DNA of 12,532 nt, taken from positions 1-12,532 of the forward strand of contig CAMWXQ010000011.1 of the NCBI GenBank assembly GCA_947178235.1, written 5' to 3'. The notes below the pieces were generated by a model. The model did no database searches. It was not told where the DNA came from and saw nothing but the letters and a program-made list of their open reading frames with translations. This DNA comes from an uncultured Muribaculaceae bacterium. Lineage in GTDB: Bacteria; Bacteroidota; Bacteroidia; Bacteroidales; Muribaculaceae. Within the stretch, counting starts at the first letter, position 1; each line of letters begins with the position of its first letter. The translations under genes and the position numbers were made by a program. This document shows positions 1 to 6,891 of the stretch, in pieces.

Positions 1-602
1 AGCTCGAAGAGGGCGTGGACGGCCTCATCCACATCTCCGACCACTCCTGGACCAAGAAAATCAAACACCCCAGCGAATTCACCCAGCCCGGCGCCGACAT
101 CGACGTACAGGTACTCGACATCGACAAGGAGAACCGCCGTCTCTCCCTCGGCCACAAGCAGCTCGAGGAGAACCCCTGGGATGTATTCGAGACCATCTTC
201 ACCGTCGGCTCCGTACACGAAGGCACCATCATCGAGATGGTCGAGAAGGGTGCAGTCGTCGCCCTCCCCTACGGCGTAGAAGGCTTCGCAACACCCAAGC
301 ACCTCGTCAAGGCAGACGGCTCCAAGGCCCAGCTCGACGAGAAGCTCGACTTCAAGGTCATCGAATTCAACAAGGACTCCAAGCGCATCATCCTCTCACA
401 CTCGCGCATCTTCGAAGACGAGCAGAAGGGTGGCGAGCGCGCCGAGCGTCCCGCACGCGAGCGCCGCGAGCGCCGTGGCAATGGTGGCGCACCCCGCCGC
501 CAGGCCGAGGAGACCCCCGTGCTCAACGCACCCCTCGAGAAGACCACCCTCGGCGACCTCGAGGCCCTCGCAGCTCTCAAGCAGAAGCTCGAAGGCAAGT
601 AA
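1..602 (+). CDS. rpsA: 30S ribosomal protein S1, C-terminal part (5' truncated by window edge)
   Basis: The gene enters the window in frame from its left edge (first full codon at base 3), so only about the last 199 residues are visible. S1 binds mRNA through repeated OB-fold S1 domains and brings it to the 30S subunit. The visible part starts inside one S1 domain (EEGVDGLIHISDHSW, then IDKENRRLSLGHKQ), continues through a complete final S1 domain (about residues 66-137, from VGSVHEGTIIEMVEKGA to DSKRIILSHSRI), and ends in a low-complexity Arg/Glu linker and a short tail (TTLGDLEALAALKQKLEGK). A tail of this kind is usual in Bacteroidetes S1. The gene stops at TAA and is followed by a strong terminator, so it ends its transcription unit. 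The internal GTG at base 15 is not the true start. Confidence 0.95.
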   Translation, partial: LEEGVDGLIHISDHSWTKKIKHPSEFTQPGADIDVQVLDIDKENRRLSLGHKQLEENPWDVFETIFTVGSVHEGTIIEMVEKGAVVALPYGVEGFATPKHLVKADGSKAQLDEKLDFKVIEFNKDSKRIILSHSRIFEDEQKGGERAERPARERRERRGNGGAPRRQAEETPVLNAPLEKTTLGDLEALAALKQKLEGK

Positions 603-627
603 TCTCCCGCTGAGACCATAACACAGA

Positions 628-671
628 CCGTGGCCGCGTGTCCCCCGTGACACCCGGCCACGGATTTTTTT
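628..671 (+). terminator. Rho-independent terminator of rpsA
   Basis: The arms CCGTGGCCG (628-636) and CGGCCACGG (655-663) pair perfectly. After one C/C mismatch, GTGTC (638-642) pairs with GACAC (649-653) around a 6-nt loop. Seven T follow at 665-671. It lies 25 bases after the rpsA stop codon, on the same strand. Confidence 0.93.
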
Positions 672-711
672 GCACACAAGTCGGCATTATCGCACCATAG
701 AGGGTGGTCTG

Positions 712-749
712 GGGTATTAATTTTGCAATGGAATTCAAAATTAATACCC
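712..749. repeat. Perfect 14-bp inverted repeat, 10-nt loop, just upstream of a small gene
   Basis: GGGTATTAATTTTG (712-725) is the exact reverse complement of CAAAATTAATACCC (736-749), around a 10-base loop. There is no T tract after it, so it is not a typical terminator. The left arm contains TAATTTTG (718-725), a match to the Bacteroidetes -7 element TAnnTTTG, and by symmetry the right arm holds the same element on the minus strand. No -33 TTTG lies at the right distance on the plus strand. It ends 7 bases before the ATG at 757, so as RNA it could hide the start codon region, and as DNA it could be an operator over a promoter. Both roles are inference. Confidence 0.8.
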
Positions 750-756
750 AACACAC

Positions 757-1212
757 ATGGACAACAAGCAGAACAACCTCCGCGAACCCCGCATCAGAGT
801 CTCCCGCAGGGCCTACGTCGCCATCATGGAAGCCGTCATAGACGAAGCCGTATTCCTCGCCCACGAAGAAGGCATGCTCCTCATATGCGCCGTCCGCTCC
901 TACCTCCACTCCCCCCTCCGCTTCCCCGGGTCCGGGGACAGGATCTACAAACAGTTCCGCCGCTTCCGCGACATCATCGACCGCGCCGCCCTCCGCTCGG
1001 CCCGCGCCCGTGCCGCCGCCCAACGCCGCCGGCAGTCGCGCCTCCAATACCCCGAAGAACAACCCAATAAACCACACACGGCATCTATGGCCTCCGGCAA
1101 TGCATTAATCGGGCGGTTTGGCGGGAACAATAGCGGGTGTCAGAGTGTTATAAGTGAAACAGACCGAAAAATCAGACACGGAGAATTTGGCTTTGTGTCT
1201 GGAAATGGCTAA
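757..1212 (+). CDS. Small hypothetical protein, Arg-rich, with degenerate 3' third
   Basis: I do not recognise this gene. The ATG at 757 opens a 151-residue frame. Residues 1-105 use strongly C/G-ending codons like the neighbouring real genes and read as a soluble alpha-helical protein: a basic start, a helical stretch (YVAIMEAVIDEAVFLAHEEGM, about 20-40), and a very Arg-rich segment at about 66-95 (RRFRDIIDRAALRSARARAA and onward). No helix-turn-helix, membrane segment or signal peptide is evident; the basic region could bind nucleic acid. From about base 1078 codon use turns AT-ending and the residues look random, and the frame runs on into the promoter of the next operon, where its TAA is part of the -7 box. 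The original stop may therefore have been lost. It sits alone between the rpsA terminator and the efflux operon. The first two thirds are probably a real gene; the tail is doubtful. Confidence 0.55.
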   Translation: MDNKQNNLREPRIRVSRRAYVAIMEAVIDEAVFLAHEEGMLLICAVRSYLHSPLRFPGSGDRIYKQFRRFRDIIDRAALRSARARAAAQRRRQSRLQYPEEQPNKPHTASMASGNALIGRFGGNNSGCQSVISETDRKIRHGEFGFVSGNG

Positions 1213-1217
1213 TTTTG
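1186..1217 (+). promoter_or_regulatory. Bacteroidetes-type promoter of the efflux operon
   Basis: TTTG (1186-1189) is followed after 20 bases by TAATTTTG (1210-1217), a full match to the -33/-7 consensus of Bacteroidetes housekeeping sigma factor. Transcription would start near 1223, about 30 bases before the TolC-family start codon. The -7 box overlaps the stop codon of the preceding small frame. Confidence 0.72.
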
Positions 1218-1255
1218 CGTCTGCATCACGTTTCACATTCTCACTCATTTACGCT

Positions 1256-2731
1256 ATGAACTGCCGCTTGAAAGCGCTATCAGTCACATTATTCGCGGCC
1301 ATCGCCGCAATGGCCTCCCCGGATGTCGAGCCGGGACAGGTACTCACGCTCGAAGAGTGTCGCTCCATGGCCCTGGGCAACAATAAGATGCTGCGCCAGG
1401 TGGCCGAGGAGATCCGTGCCGCCCACTATCAGAAGGAGGAGGCTTTCGCCGCATATCTCCCCGCCATCGACTTTGCCGGGGGGTATATGTACAATCAGAA
1501 GAATCTGTCGATGTTCGACAAGGATCAGCTGCTGCCGATCAAGACTTTCGACCTCGAAAAGCAGTCGTATGAGTTCGACATCGTGAAGAATCCGCTCGAC
1601 GGGAAGCCTCTGGTCGTGAACGGTCAGCCCGTGCCGTCTCAGGTCGCCTACCTGCCCAAGGATGCGCTGACCTTCGACATCCACAATGTCTTCTTCGGGG
1701 CGGTGACGCTCACGCAGCCCATCTTCATGGGCGGTAAGATCGTGGCGATGAACAAGATCACGGGTTTCGCCGAGGATATGGCCCGCGCCAAGCGCTCGAA
1801 CCAGGCCCGCGACGTGGTCTATGCCGTGGATGCCGCCTACTGGCAGATAGTATCGCTGAGGGCCAAGGAGCGCCTGTGCATCTCGTATGTCAATCTGCTC
1901 GACACGCTCTCGGCCAATGTCGACGCCATGCTCCGCGAGGGCGTGGCCACGCGCCGCGACAAGCTCGCCGTGGATGTGAAGCTCAATGCCGCGAAGGTAG
2001 ACCTCACCAAGGTCGAGAACGGCCTGTCGCTCTCGCGCATGGCCCTCGCCCAGCTCTGCGGTTTCCCGATACATACCCCCTACACCATCTCGGACGAGGA
2101 GGGTGAGCTCGACTCTGAGAGCATCTCCTCCGAGGCCCGGTCGGACGCTCCCATAGACCTCCAGGAGGTCTACGCCCGCCGCGACGACCTGCGTCAGCTC
2201 GAACTGGGCGTGAAGATCTTCAAGCAGAAGGAGAATGTGGCCCGCGCGTCGATGATGCCCAATCTCGCGCTCGTGGGTACATACTCGTTCTCGAACCCGA
2301 ACCTCTACAACGGCTTCAAGACGCGTTTCAACGGTGCTTTCTCGGTCGGGGCGATGCTCACCGTGCCCATCTGGCACTGGGGCGGCAACTATAACAAGCT
2401 GCGCGCAGCCAAGGCGCAGACCGCCGCGCTCGGCATGGAGCTCGAAAATGCCCGCGAAATGATTGACCTCCAGGTGAGCCAGGCTTCGTTCAAGGCACAC
2501 GAGGCTGTGAAGACCTGTCGCATGACCGAGTCGAACCTCGCCGAGGCCGACGAGAATCTCCGCTGCGCCACCCTGGGATTCAAGGATGGCGTGATGACCG
2601 TCGACGACGTGATGGGCGCGCAGACCGGATGGCTCAAAGCCCACAGCGAGGACATCGACGCCCGCATCGACCTCTATCTCTGTGACGTGTATCTCGCAAA
2701 GGTCCTCGGCAAACTCGACACGGGATTCTGA
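1256..2731 (+). CDS. TolC-family outer membrane efflux protein
   Basis: This is the outer membrane channel of a tripartite exporter: a trimeric beta-barrel with a long periplasmic helical tunnel. I chose the ATG at 1256 because it gives a signal peptide (MNCRLKALSVTLFAAIAAMAS, cleavage near residue 21) and lies downstream of the promoter; an upstream in-frame ATG at 1154 would put 34 unlike residues before it. The 491-residue protein has the usual two-fold outer membrane efflux repeat: a first helical half from about 29 (LTLEECRSMALGNNKMLRQ) and a second from about 304 (VYARRDDLRQLELGVKIFKQKENVAR), each followed by a barrel-type strand (TLTQPIFMGGKI, LTVPIWHWGGNYNK). About 60 residues rich in K, D and P (75-140) enlarge the first barrel region. 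It is the first gene of the operon with the adaptor and two permeases. Close relatives differ in substrate, which cannot be told from the sequence. Confidence 0.93.
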   Translation: MNCRLKALSVTLFAAIAAMASPDVEPGQVLTLEECRSMALGNNKMLRQVAEEIRAAHYQKEEAFAAYLPAIDFAGGYMYNQKNLSMFDKDQLLPIKTFDLEKQSYEFDIVKNPLDGKPLVVNGQPVPSQVAYLPKDALTFDIHNVFFGAVTLTQPIFMGGKIVAMNKITGFAEDMARAKRSNQARDVVYAVDAAYWQIVSLRAKERLCISYVNLLDTLSANVDAMLREGVATRRDKLAVDVKLNAAKVDLTKVENGLSLSRMALAQLCGFPIHTPYTISDEEGELDSESISSEARSDAPIDLQEVYARRDDLRQLELGVKIFKQKENVARASMMPNLALVGTYSFSNPNLYNGFKTRFNGAFSVGAMLTVPIWHWGGNYNKLRAAKAQTAALGMELENAREMIDLQVSQASFKAHEAVKTCRMTESNLAEADENLRCATLGFKDGVMTVDDVMGAQTGWLKAHSEDIDARIDLYLCDVYLAKVLGKLDTGF

Positions 2732-2732
2732 G

Positions 2733-2777
2733 GATAGCTACGATAGCTATTGTAGCTAAGATAGCTATGGTAGCCTC
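2733..2777 (+). repeat. 9-nt tandem repeat, five imperfect units, tolC-hlyD gap
   Basis: The units start every nine bases from 2733: GATAGCTAC, GATAGCTAT, TGTAGCTAA, GATAGCTAT, GGTAGCCTC. The core ATAGCTAT is self-complementary. The array begins two bases after the tolC stop codon and is far richer in AT than the genes around it. Confidence 0.9.
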
Positions 2778-2784
2778 AACTTGA

Positions 2785-2812
2785 CTTTCAACTCTAAACT
2801 TTCAACTTTCAA
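2785..2812 (+). repeat. 7-nt tandem repeat, four units, before the hlyD start
   Basis: The units are CTTTCAA, CTCTAAA, CTTTCAA, CTTTCAA, ending 5 bases before the ATG at 2818. The stretch has no G, so it should stay unpaired as RNA. In a lineage that depends little on Shine-Dalgarno pairing it may serve as an unstructured ribosome landing site; that role is inference. Confidence 0.88.
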
Positions 2813-2817
2813 CTATA

Positions 2818-3837
2818 ATGACAGGCAATCAGCAGACTCAGTCCAAGACGGCTGAGCAGAAAGAAAACCGCGCCCTGCTCGTGGCCATGGGCGTCGTAGT
2901 GTTGGGCGTCATAGCCCTCGCCATCATAGGCTTCGTATTCCTCAACCACCCCGACGAGGTCGTCGAGGGACAGGCCGAGGCTACATCCGTCCGTATCTCT
3001 GGCAAGCTCCCCGGGCGCGTCATGGAGATCTTTGTGCAGGAAGGTGACATCGTCCGCAAGGGTGACACCCTCGTGCATATCCACTCGTCCCTGGCCGACG
3101 CCAAGCTGATGCAGGCCGAGGGGATGGAGACCGTGGCCAAGACCCAGGAGAACAAGATTGACGCCGGCACGCGCACCCAGATCGTGGCCGCCGCCCGCGA
3201 CCTCGCCGCCCAGGCCGAGGCCGCCGTCACCATCACCCGCAAGACATATGACCGCATGGAGAACCTCTACAAGGAGGGCGTGGTCTCCGAGCAGAAGCGC
3301 GACGAGGCCAAGGCCGCGTATGACGCCGCAGTGGCCGCCCACAAGGCTGCCCTGTCACAGGTGAGCCTCGCCGAGCAGGGGGCCCAGCGCCAGGACAAGG
3401 AGTCGGCCGCCGCGATGGTCAACGTTGCGCGCGGCGGTGTGGCCGAGGTCGAGAGTATGCTCGAAGACCAGTATCTCACCGCCCCCTGTGACGGCCAGAT
3501 TGACCAGATCTATCCCGAGGAGAGCGAGCTCGTGATGCTCGGCGCCCCGATCATGAACCTCCTGCGCCTCGACAAGAAGTATGTGGTCTTCAATGTCCGC
3601 GAGGACCTCTTGAAGGACATGCCTCTCGGAGGCGAGATCGAGATCATGATCCCCGCCCTCGACCATCGCCGCGTCAAGGCCAAGATCTACTACTCTCGCG
3701 ACCTCGGCAGCTATGCCACATGGCAGGCCACCAAGAGCGTCGGCCAGTGGGACAGCAAGACCTTCGAGGTCAAGGCGCGCACCCTCGACTCGATCCCCGA
3801 ACTCCGCCCGGGTATGACCGTGGTGCTCGAAAAGTGA
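2818..3837 (+). CDS. HlyD/EmrA-type periplasmic adaptor (membrane fusion protein)
   Basis: This protein bridges the inner membrane permeases and the TolC-like channel. In its 339 residues one sees a short cytosolic N-terminus, one membrane anchor (about 19-42, LLVAMGVVVLGVIALAIIGF), a split lipoyl-like domain (first half about 52-90, ATSVRISGKLPGRVMEIFVQ followed by EGDIVRKGDTLVHI; second half about 218-248, DQYLTAPCDGQIDQIYPEE), a long Ala/Glu/Lys-rich coiled-coil hairpin between them (about 92-212), and a C-terminal beta-barrel ending in the family signature RPGMTVVLEK. The length fits the EmrA/YhiI-like class that works with ABC-2 permeases. It lacks a lipoprotein cysteine and is anchored by its helix. 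It is flanked on both sides by paired 9-nt/7-nt repeat arrays, the second leading into the first permease gene. Confidence 0.93.
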   Translation: MTGNQQTQSKTAEQKENRALLVAMGVVVLGVIALAIIGFVFLNHPDEVVEGQAEATSVRISGKLPGRVMEIFVQEGDIVRKGDTLVHIHSSLADAKLMQAEGMETVAKTQENKIDAGTRTQIVAAARDLAAQAEAAVTITRKTYDRMENLYKEGVVSEQKRDEAKAAYDAAVAAHKAALSQVSLAEQGAQRQDKESAAAMVNVARGGVAEVESMLEDQYLTAPCDGQIDQIYPEESELVMLGAPIMNLLRLDKKYVVFNVREDLLKDMPLGGEIEIMIPALDHRRVKAKIYYSRDLGSYATWQATKSVGQWDSKTFEVKARTLDSIPELRPGMTVVLEK

Positions 3838-3844
3838 TTTGGAC

Positions 3845-3880
3845 ATAAGATTTATAAGACGTAAAAGACTTATAAGACTT
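3845..3880 (+). repeat. 9-nt tandem repeat, four units, hlyD-permease gap
   Basis: The units are ATAAGATTT, ATAAGACGT, AAAAGACTT and ATAAGACTT. The junction sequence CTTATAAG is self-complementary. It starts 7 bases after the hlyD stop codon, mirroring the position of the 9-nt array after tolC, though the unit sequence differs. Confidence 0.9.
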
Positions 3881-3882
3881 AT

Positions 3883-3907
3883 AATTCTCAATTCCTAATT
3901 CTCAATT
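3883..3907 (+). repeat. 7-nt tandem repeat, three and a half units, before the first permease
   Basis: The units are AATTCTC, AATTCCT, AATTCTC and AATT, followed by an A-rich TATAAAAG and the ATG at 3915. It has no G and takes the same place relative to the start codon as the 7-nt array before hlyD. Confidence 0.88.
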
Positions 3908-3914
3908 ATAAAAG

Positions 3915-5069
3915 ATGAGCTGCTTCCGCCGTGGCATCCGTACGCTTTGCTCGCGCAAAATCTACTTCTTCATGCTGATTGTTGTGCCGCTGGCGGGTGC
4001 CTTCTTCTTCCTGTCGCTCATGCACGAGGGTCTGCCTACGCGCATCCCCTCGGCCATCGTCGACCTCGACCACTCGCAGATGTCGCGCCGCGTCACACGC
4101 TCGCTCGCCTGCACCGAGCTCATCGACATCACCGAGACCAAGGAGAGCTACTCAGACGCCATCAATGCGCTCAAAGCGGGCGAGATATACGGATTCTTCT
4201 ACATCCCGCAGAATTTCCAGAAACAGGCCCTCGCGGGTGAGAAACCGACCCTCTCGTTCGTGACCAACATGAGCATCTATGTCCCCGGCACGCTCGCCTA
4301 CAAGGGGTTCAAGACCCAGGCCGTCACCACCTCCGGGGGACTGCTCACCGCCGTCCTGGCCGAGAGCGGCGCCGAGGCCGCCCTCGGGCTCTCGTCCGAC
4401 TCGCTGATGCCGCTCAACATGGACTACAACCTCATCGGCAATCCGTGGATGAACTACTCGGTCTACCTCTCGCAGTCCTTCCTCGCCGGCCTCATAGCCC
4501 TGCTGGCGATGGTCATGACCGTCTTCTCCATCACCGAGGAGATCAAGTGGCAGACCTCGCCCGAGTGGCTCGCGTCGGCCCACGGCTCGATGGGCCTGGC
4601 CCTGCTCTCCAAGCTGCTCCCGCAGACCGTCATCCTCAGTGCCGTCGGTGTGGCCATACAGGCCGTGATGTTCGAGTTCCTCTACTTCCCTATCCACTGC
4701 CCCGCGTGGCACATGGTCCTCGCCATGGTCCTGCTCGTGGCCTCCTCGCAGGGCTTCGCCGCATTCATCGCCGAGATTGTCCCCAACGTGCGCATGAGCC
4801 TCATCGTGGTCTCGCTCACCTCGATCCTCGCCTTCTCGGTGGCCGGATTCTCCTTCCCCGTCGACAAGATGTACGGAGCCGTGGGCATCTTCGCCTACAT
4901 CCTCCCCATCCGATACTACTTCCTCATCTACATAGACCAGGCCCTCAACGGCATACCCCTCTACTACTCGCGCATCTACTATATCGTGATGCTCGGTATG
5001 ATACTGCTCCCCCTGCTGGGGCTGAGGAGGCTCAGAGGCCGCTGCCTGCGCCCCGTCTATGTCCCCTAA
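3915..5069 (+). CDS. ABC-2 type transporter permease (first of two)
   Basis: This is an inner membrane permease of the ABC-2 family (YhhJ/YbhR-like) for export coupled to the HlyD and TolC partners. The 384 residues show one N-terminal membrane helix (about 16-35, IYFFMLIVVPLAGAFFFLSL), a large extracytoplasmic domain (about 40-178) opening with the family-typical IPSAIVDLDHSQMSRRV, then about six helices (near 183-205, 226-255, 265-282, 293-313, 322-340 and 354-371). The segment FSITEEIKWQTSPEWLASA (about 204-222) is the coupling region expected to meet an ATPase. No nucleotide-binding domain is fused to it or encoded nearby. The start codon follows a repeat-filled spacer. Its stop lies just before, or overlaps, the second permease, so the two are translated together and probably pair as a heterodimer. 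Confidence 0.92.
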   Translation: MSCFRRGIRTLCSRKIYFFMLIVVPLAGAFFFLSLMHEGLPTRIPSAIVDLDHSQMSRRVTRSLACTELIDITETKESYSDAINALKAGEIYGFFYIPQNFQKQALAGEKPTLSFVTNMSIYVPGTLAYKGFKTQAVTTSGGLLTAVLAESGAEAALGLSSDSLMPLNMDYNLIGNPWMNYSVYLSQSFLAGLIALLAMVMTVFSITEEIKWQTSPEWLASAHGSMGLALLSKLLPQTVILSAVGVAIQAVMFEFLYFPIHCPAWHMVLAMVLLVASSQGFAAFIAEIVPNVRMSLIVVSLTSILAFSVAGFSFPVDKMYGAVGIFAYILPIRYYFLIYIDQALNGIPLYYSRIYYIVMLGMILLPLLGLRRLRGRCLRPVYVP

Positions 5070-5085
5070 AACGCATCGAGACACT

Positions 5086-6324
5086 ATGAACTGGTTCAAG
5101 CAATTCTATCAGGTGTGGCGGCGCGAGTGCTATCTGGCGTTCACCGACGTCGGGGTACTCATCTTCTTCTTCCTCCTCCCCCTGGCCTACCCCGTCATAT
5201 ACACCATCATCTATAACCCCGAGGTGGTGACCGACGTCCCCGCCGTGGTCGTCGACCACGACCGCTCGGCCGCGAGCCGCGACTTCGTGCGCACCATCGA
5301 CGCCACCCAGGGCATCCATGTCATCGGATATGCCGCCGACATGGCCGAGGCCCGCGAGGCGATGGCCACCAAGAAGTGCTACTCGGTGTTCGAGATCCCC
5401 GCCGACTACGGCCGGCTGATCGGCGGCGGCAGGCAGGCCACAGTGTCGCTCTACCAGGATATGTCGCTGCTCGTGCGCTACCGCCAGGTGCTCTTCTCGA
5501 TCACCGGCGTGCAGCAGTACGAGACCCTCGCCGTCACCGCCGAGCGCGTGGCCACCAACGGGGGCGGCCTCGTCACGATGGTCTCCGGCCTCCCCATAGG
5601 CACACAGGCCAACATCGCGGGCAACCCCTCGCAGGGCTTCGCCTCGTTCATCATCCCCGGCATCGTCATCCTCATCCTCCAGCAGGGTATGCTCATGGGC
5701 ATCACGATGCTCGCCGGGACGCGCCGCGACCGCCGTCGCCGCGACTCGCTCCACCACGTCGACGCCACCGACCTCGGCTATGGCGCCACGGTCACCGTCC
5801 TGGGGCGCGCAGCGTGCTACTTCACCCTCTACCTGCCGATGGCCTACTTCGTGATGGCTATCGTCCCCCCGATGTTCGAGCTGCCCCAGATGGGGAGCCC
5901 GAAGGACTACATGCCCTTCATCATGGTGATGCTCCTGGCCACAGCCTTCCTCGGCCAGACTATACAGATATTCGTGCGCGAGAGGGAGACCTCGATGGTA
6001 CTCATCGTCTTCACCTCGGTCATCTTCCTCTTCCTCTCGGGCCTCACATGGCCGCGCTACGCCTTCTCGCCCTTCTGGAAAGCCGTCAGCGACCTCGTGC
6101 CCGCGACATGGGGCGTGCAGGGATTTGTCCACATCAACTCGAACGGCGCGTCGCTGGCCGACGTGAAGGACCTGCTGTGGCCCCTGTGGGCGCTCACAGG
6201 CGCGTACTTCGTCACCGCCGTACTGCTGCGCCACTTCACCCGCCCGTCGCGCGAGGAGACAGCCCTGGCGCGCGAGGAGTGGCAGGCCGAGATGGACCGC
6301 GACGAAGTCCACGCCGACGCCTGA
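5086..6324 (+). CDS. ABC-2 type transporter permease (second of two)
   Basis: This is the second inner membrane half-permease, with the same plan as the one before it. From the ATG at 5086 it has 412 residues: an N-terminal helix (about 23-43), an extracytoplasmic domain from about 45 to 180 that opens with the related motif VPAVVVDHDRSAASRDFVR, then a bundle of six helices between about 185 and 382. The loop GTRRDRRRRDSLHHVDATD (about 211-229) is the likely ATPase-contact loop. I prefer 5086 because it begins like related proteins (MNWFKQFYQVWRRE) and leaves 16 bases after the previous stop; an in-frame ATG at 5059 would add nine residues and overlap that stop by 11 bases. The acidic C-terminal tail (EETALAREEWQAEMDRDE) is cytosolic. 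The small membrane protein gene follows 17 bases on. Confidence 0.92.
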   Translation: MNWFKQFYQVWRRECYLAFTDVGVLIFFFLLPLAYPVIYTIIYNPEVVTDVPAVVVDHDRSAASRDFVRTIDATQGIHVIGYAADMAEAREAMATKKCYSVFEIPADYGRLIGGGRQATVSLYQDMSLLVRYRQVLFSITGVQQYETLAVTAERVATNGGGLVTMVSGLPIGTQANIAGNPSQGFASFIIPGIVILILQQGMLMGITMLAGTRRDRRRRDSLHHVDATDLGYGATVTVLGRAACYFTLYLPMAYFVMAIVPPMFELPQMGSPKDYMPFIMVMLLATAFLGQTIQIFVRERETSMVLIVFTSVIFLFLSGLTWPRYAFSPFWKAVSDLVPATWGVQGFVHINSNGASLADVKDLLWPLWALTGAYFVTAVLLRHFTRPSREETALAREEWQAEMDRDEVHADA

Positions 6325-6341
6325 CCCCCCTCCCTCCACGC

Positions 6342-6881
6342 ATGAGCAAACTCCGCATAACCCTCATACTCGTCATCGGCCTCCTCGTCATGCTCATCGA
6401 CGGGGCGGCCCTTGCGATTTACGGGCGGACGGTGGTCGAGTGGTCGCTCCCCCTCGCCGTCGGCCTCTTCGTGGCCGCGCTGACGCTCCGCCCGATGCTC
6501 GGGCTGTGGAAGCGGCTCTTCGACGACCCGAGCCCGTGGCTCGCGGGGACGGCCCACATCGTCGCCATGACGGGTGTAGCGGCCTTCCTGTTCCTCGGCG
6601 CCAACATCATGCTCGCCGACGCGGGCGAGGCCCACGAGGAGCGTGTCGAGCTCGTAGGGCGCGACCGCGAGCAACACTACCATCAGCGCCGCGTCGGCCG
6701 TGGCCGATACGTGCGCGGGAATCCCTACTATGAATACTACATGACCGTCCGCCTCCCCGACGGCCGCGAAAAACGCCTGCGCATCACCCTCGCCCACTAC
6801 AACCGCCTCGCCCGCCGCGACAGCGTCACCCTCACCCTCCTCCCCGGCGCCCTCGGTATGCCCGTGATGGTGGATAGGTGA
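6342..6881 (+). CDS. Small membrane protein, possibly DUF3592-like
   Basis: The 179-residue protein begins at the ATG at 6342, 17 bases after the permease stop, and is probably the last gene of the efflux operon. It has three predicted membrane helices (about 5-27, 33-50 and 69-90), then an Arg-rich soluble domain (about 92-179) with a motif of aromatic residues (YVRGNPYYEYYMTVRLPDGR) and a short beta-rich end (DSVTLTLLPGALGMPVMVD). The helices-then-small-beta-domain layout resembles DUF3592 proteins, but I am not sure of the family. No catalytic motif is visible. It has no feature of an ATPase, so it does not supply the missing motor. The frame is open far upstream, but that part is a shadow of the permease gene. 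Confidence 0.72.
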   Translation: MSKLRITLILVIGLLVMLIDGAALAIYGRTVVEWSLPLAVGLFVAALTLRPMLGLWKRLFDDPSPWLAGTAHIVAMTGVAAFLFLGANIMLADAGEAHEERVELVGRDREQHYHQRRVGRGRYVRGNPYYEYYMTVRLPDGREKRLRITLAHYNRLARRDSVTLTLLPGALGMPVMVDR

Positions 6882-6891
6882 GAGGGCGGGT

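Noticed and set aside
1289..2644. 451-residue minus-strand frame opposite the TolC-family gene
   Set aside because: It is a codon-bias shadow with His/Glu/Gly/Arg-rich composition and no recognisable motif; the plus-strand gene explains the region.
4152..6339. Long minus-strand frames opposite the two permeases
   Set aside because: They are extremely rich in His, Glu, Gly and Asp, typical of antisense to hydrophobic GC-rich genes, and have no plausible start context.
5376..6341. Upstream extension of the small membrane protein frame
   Set aside because: This part reads through the second permease in another frame and is Arg/His/Pro-rich nonsense; the real start is the ATG at 6342.
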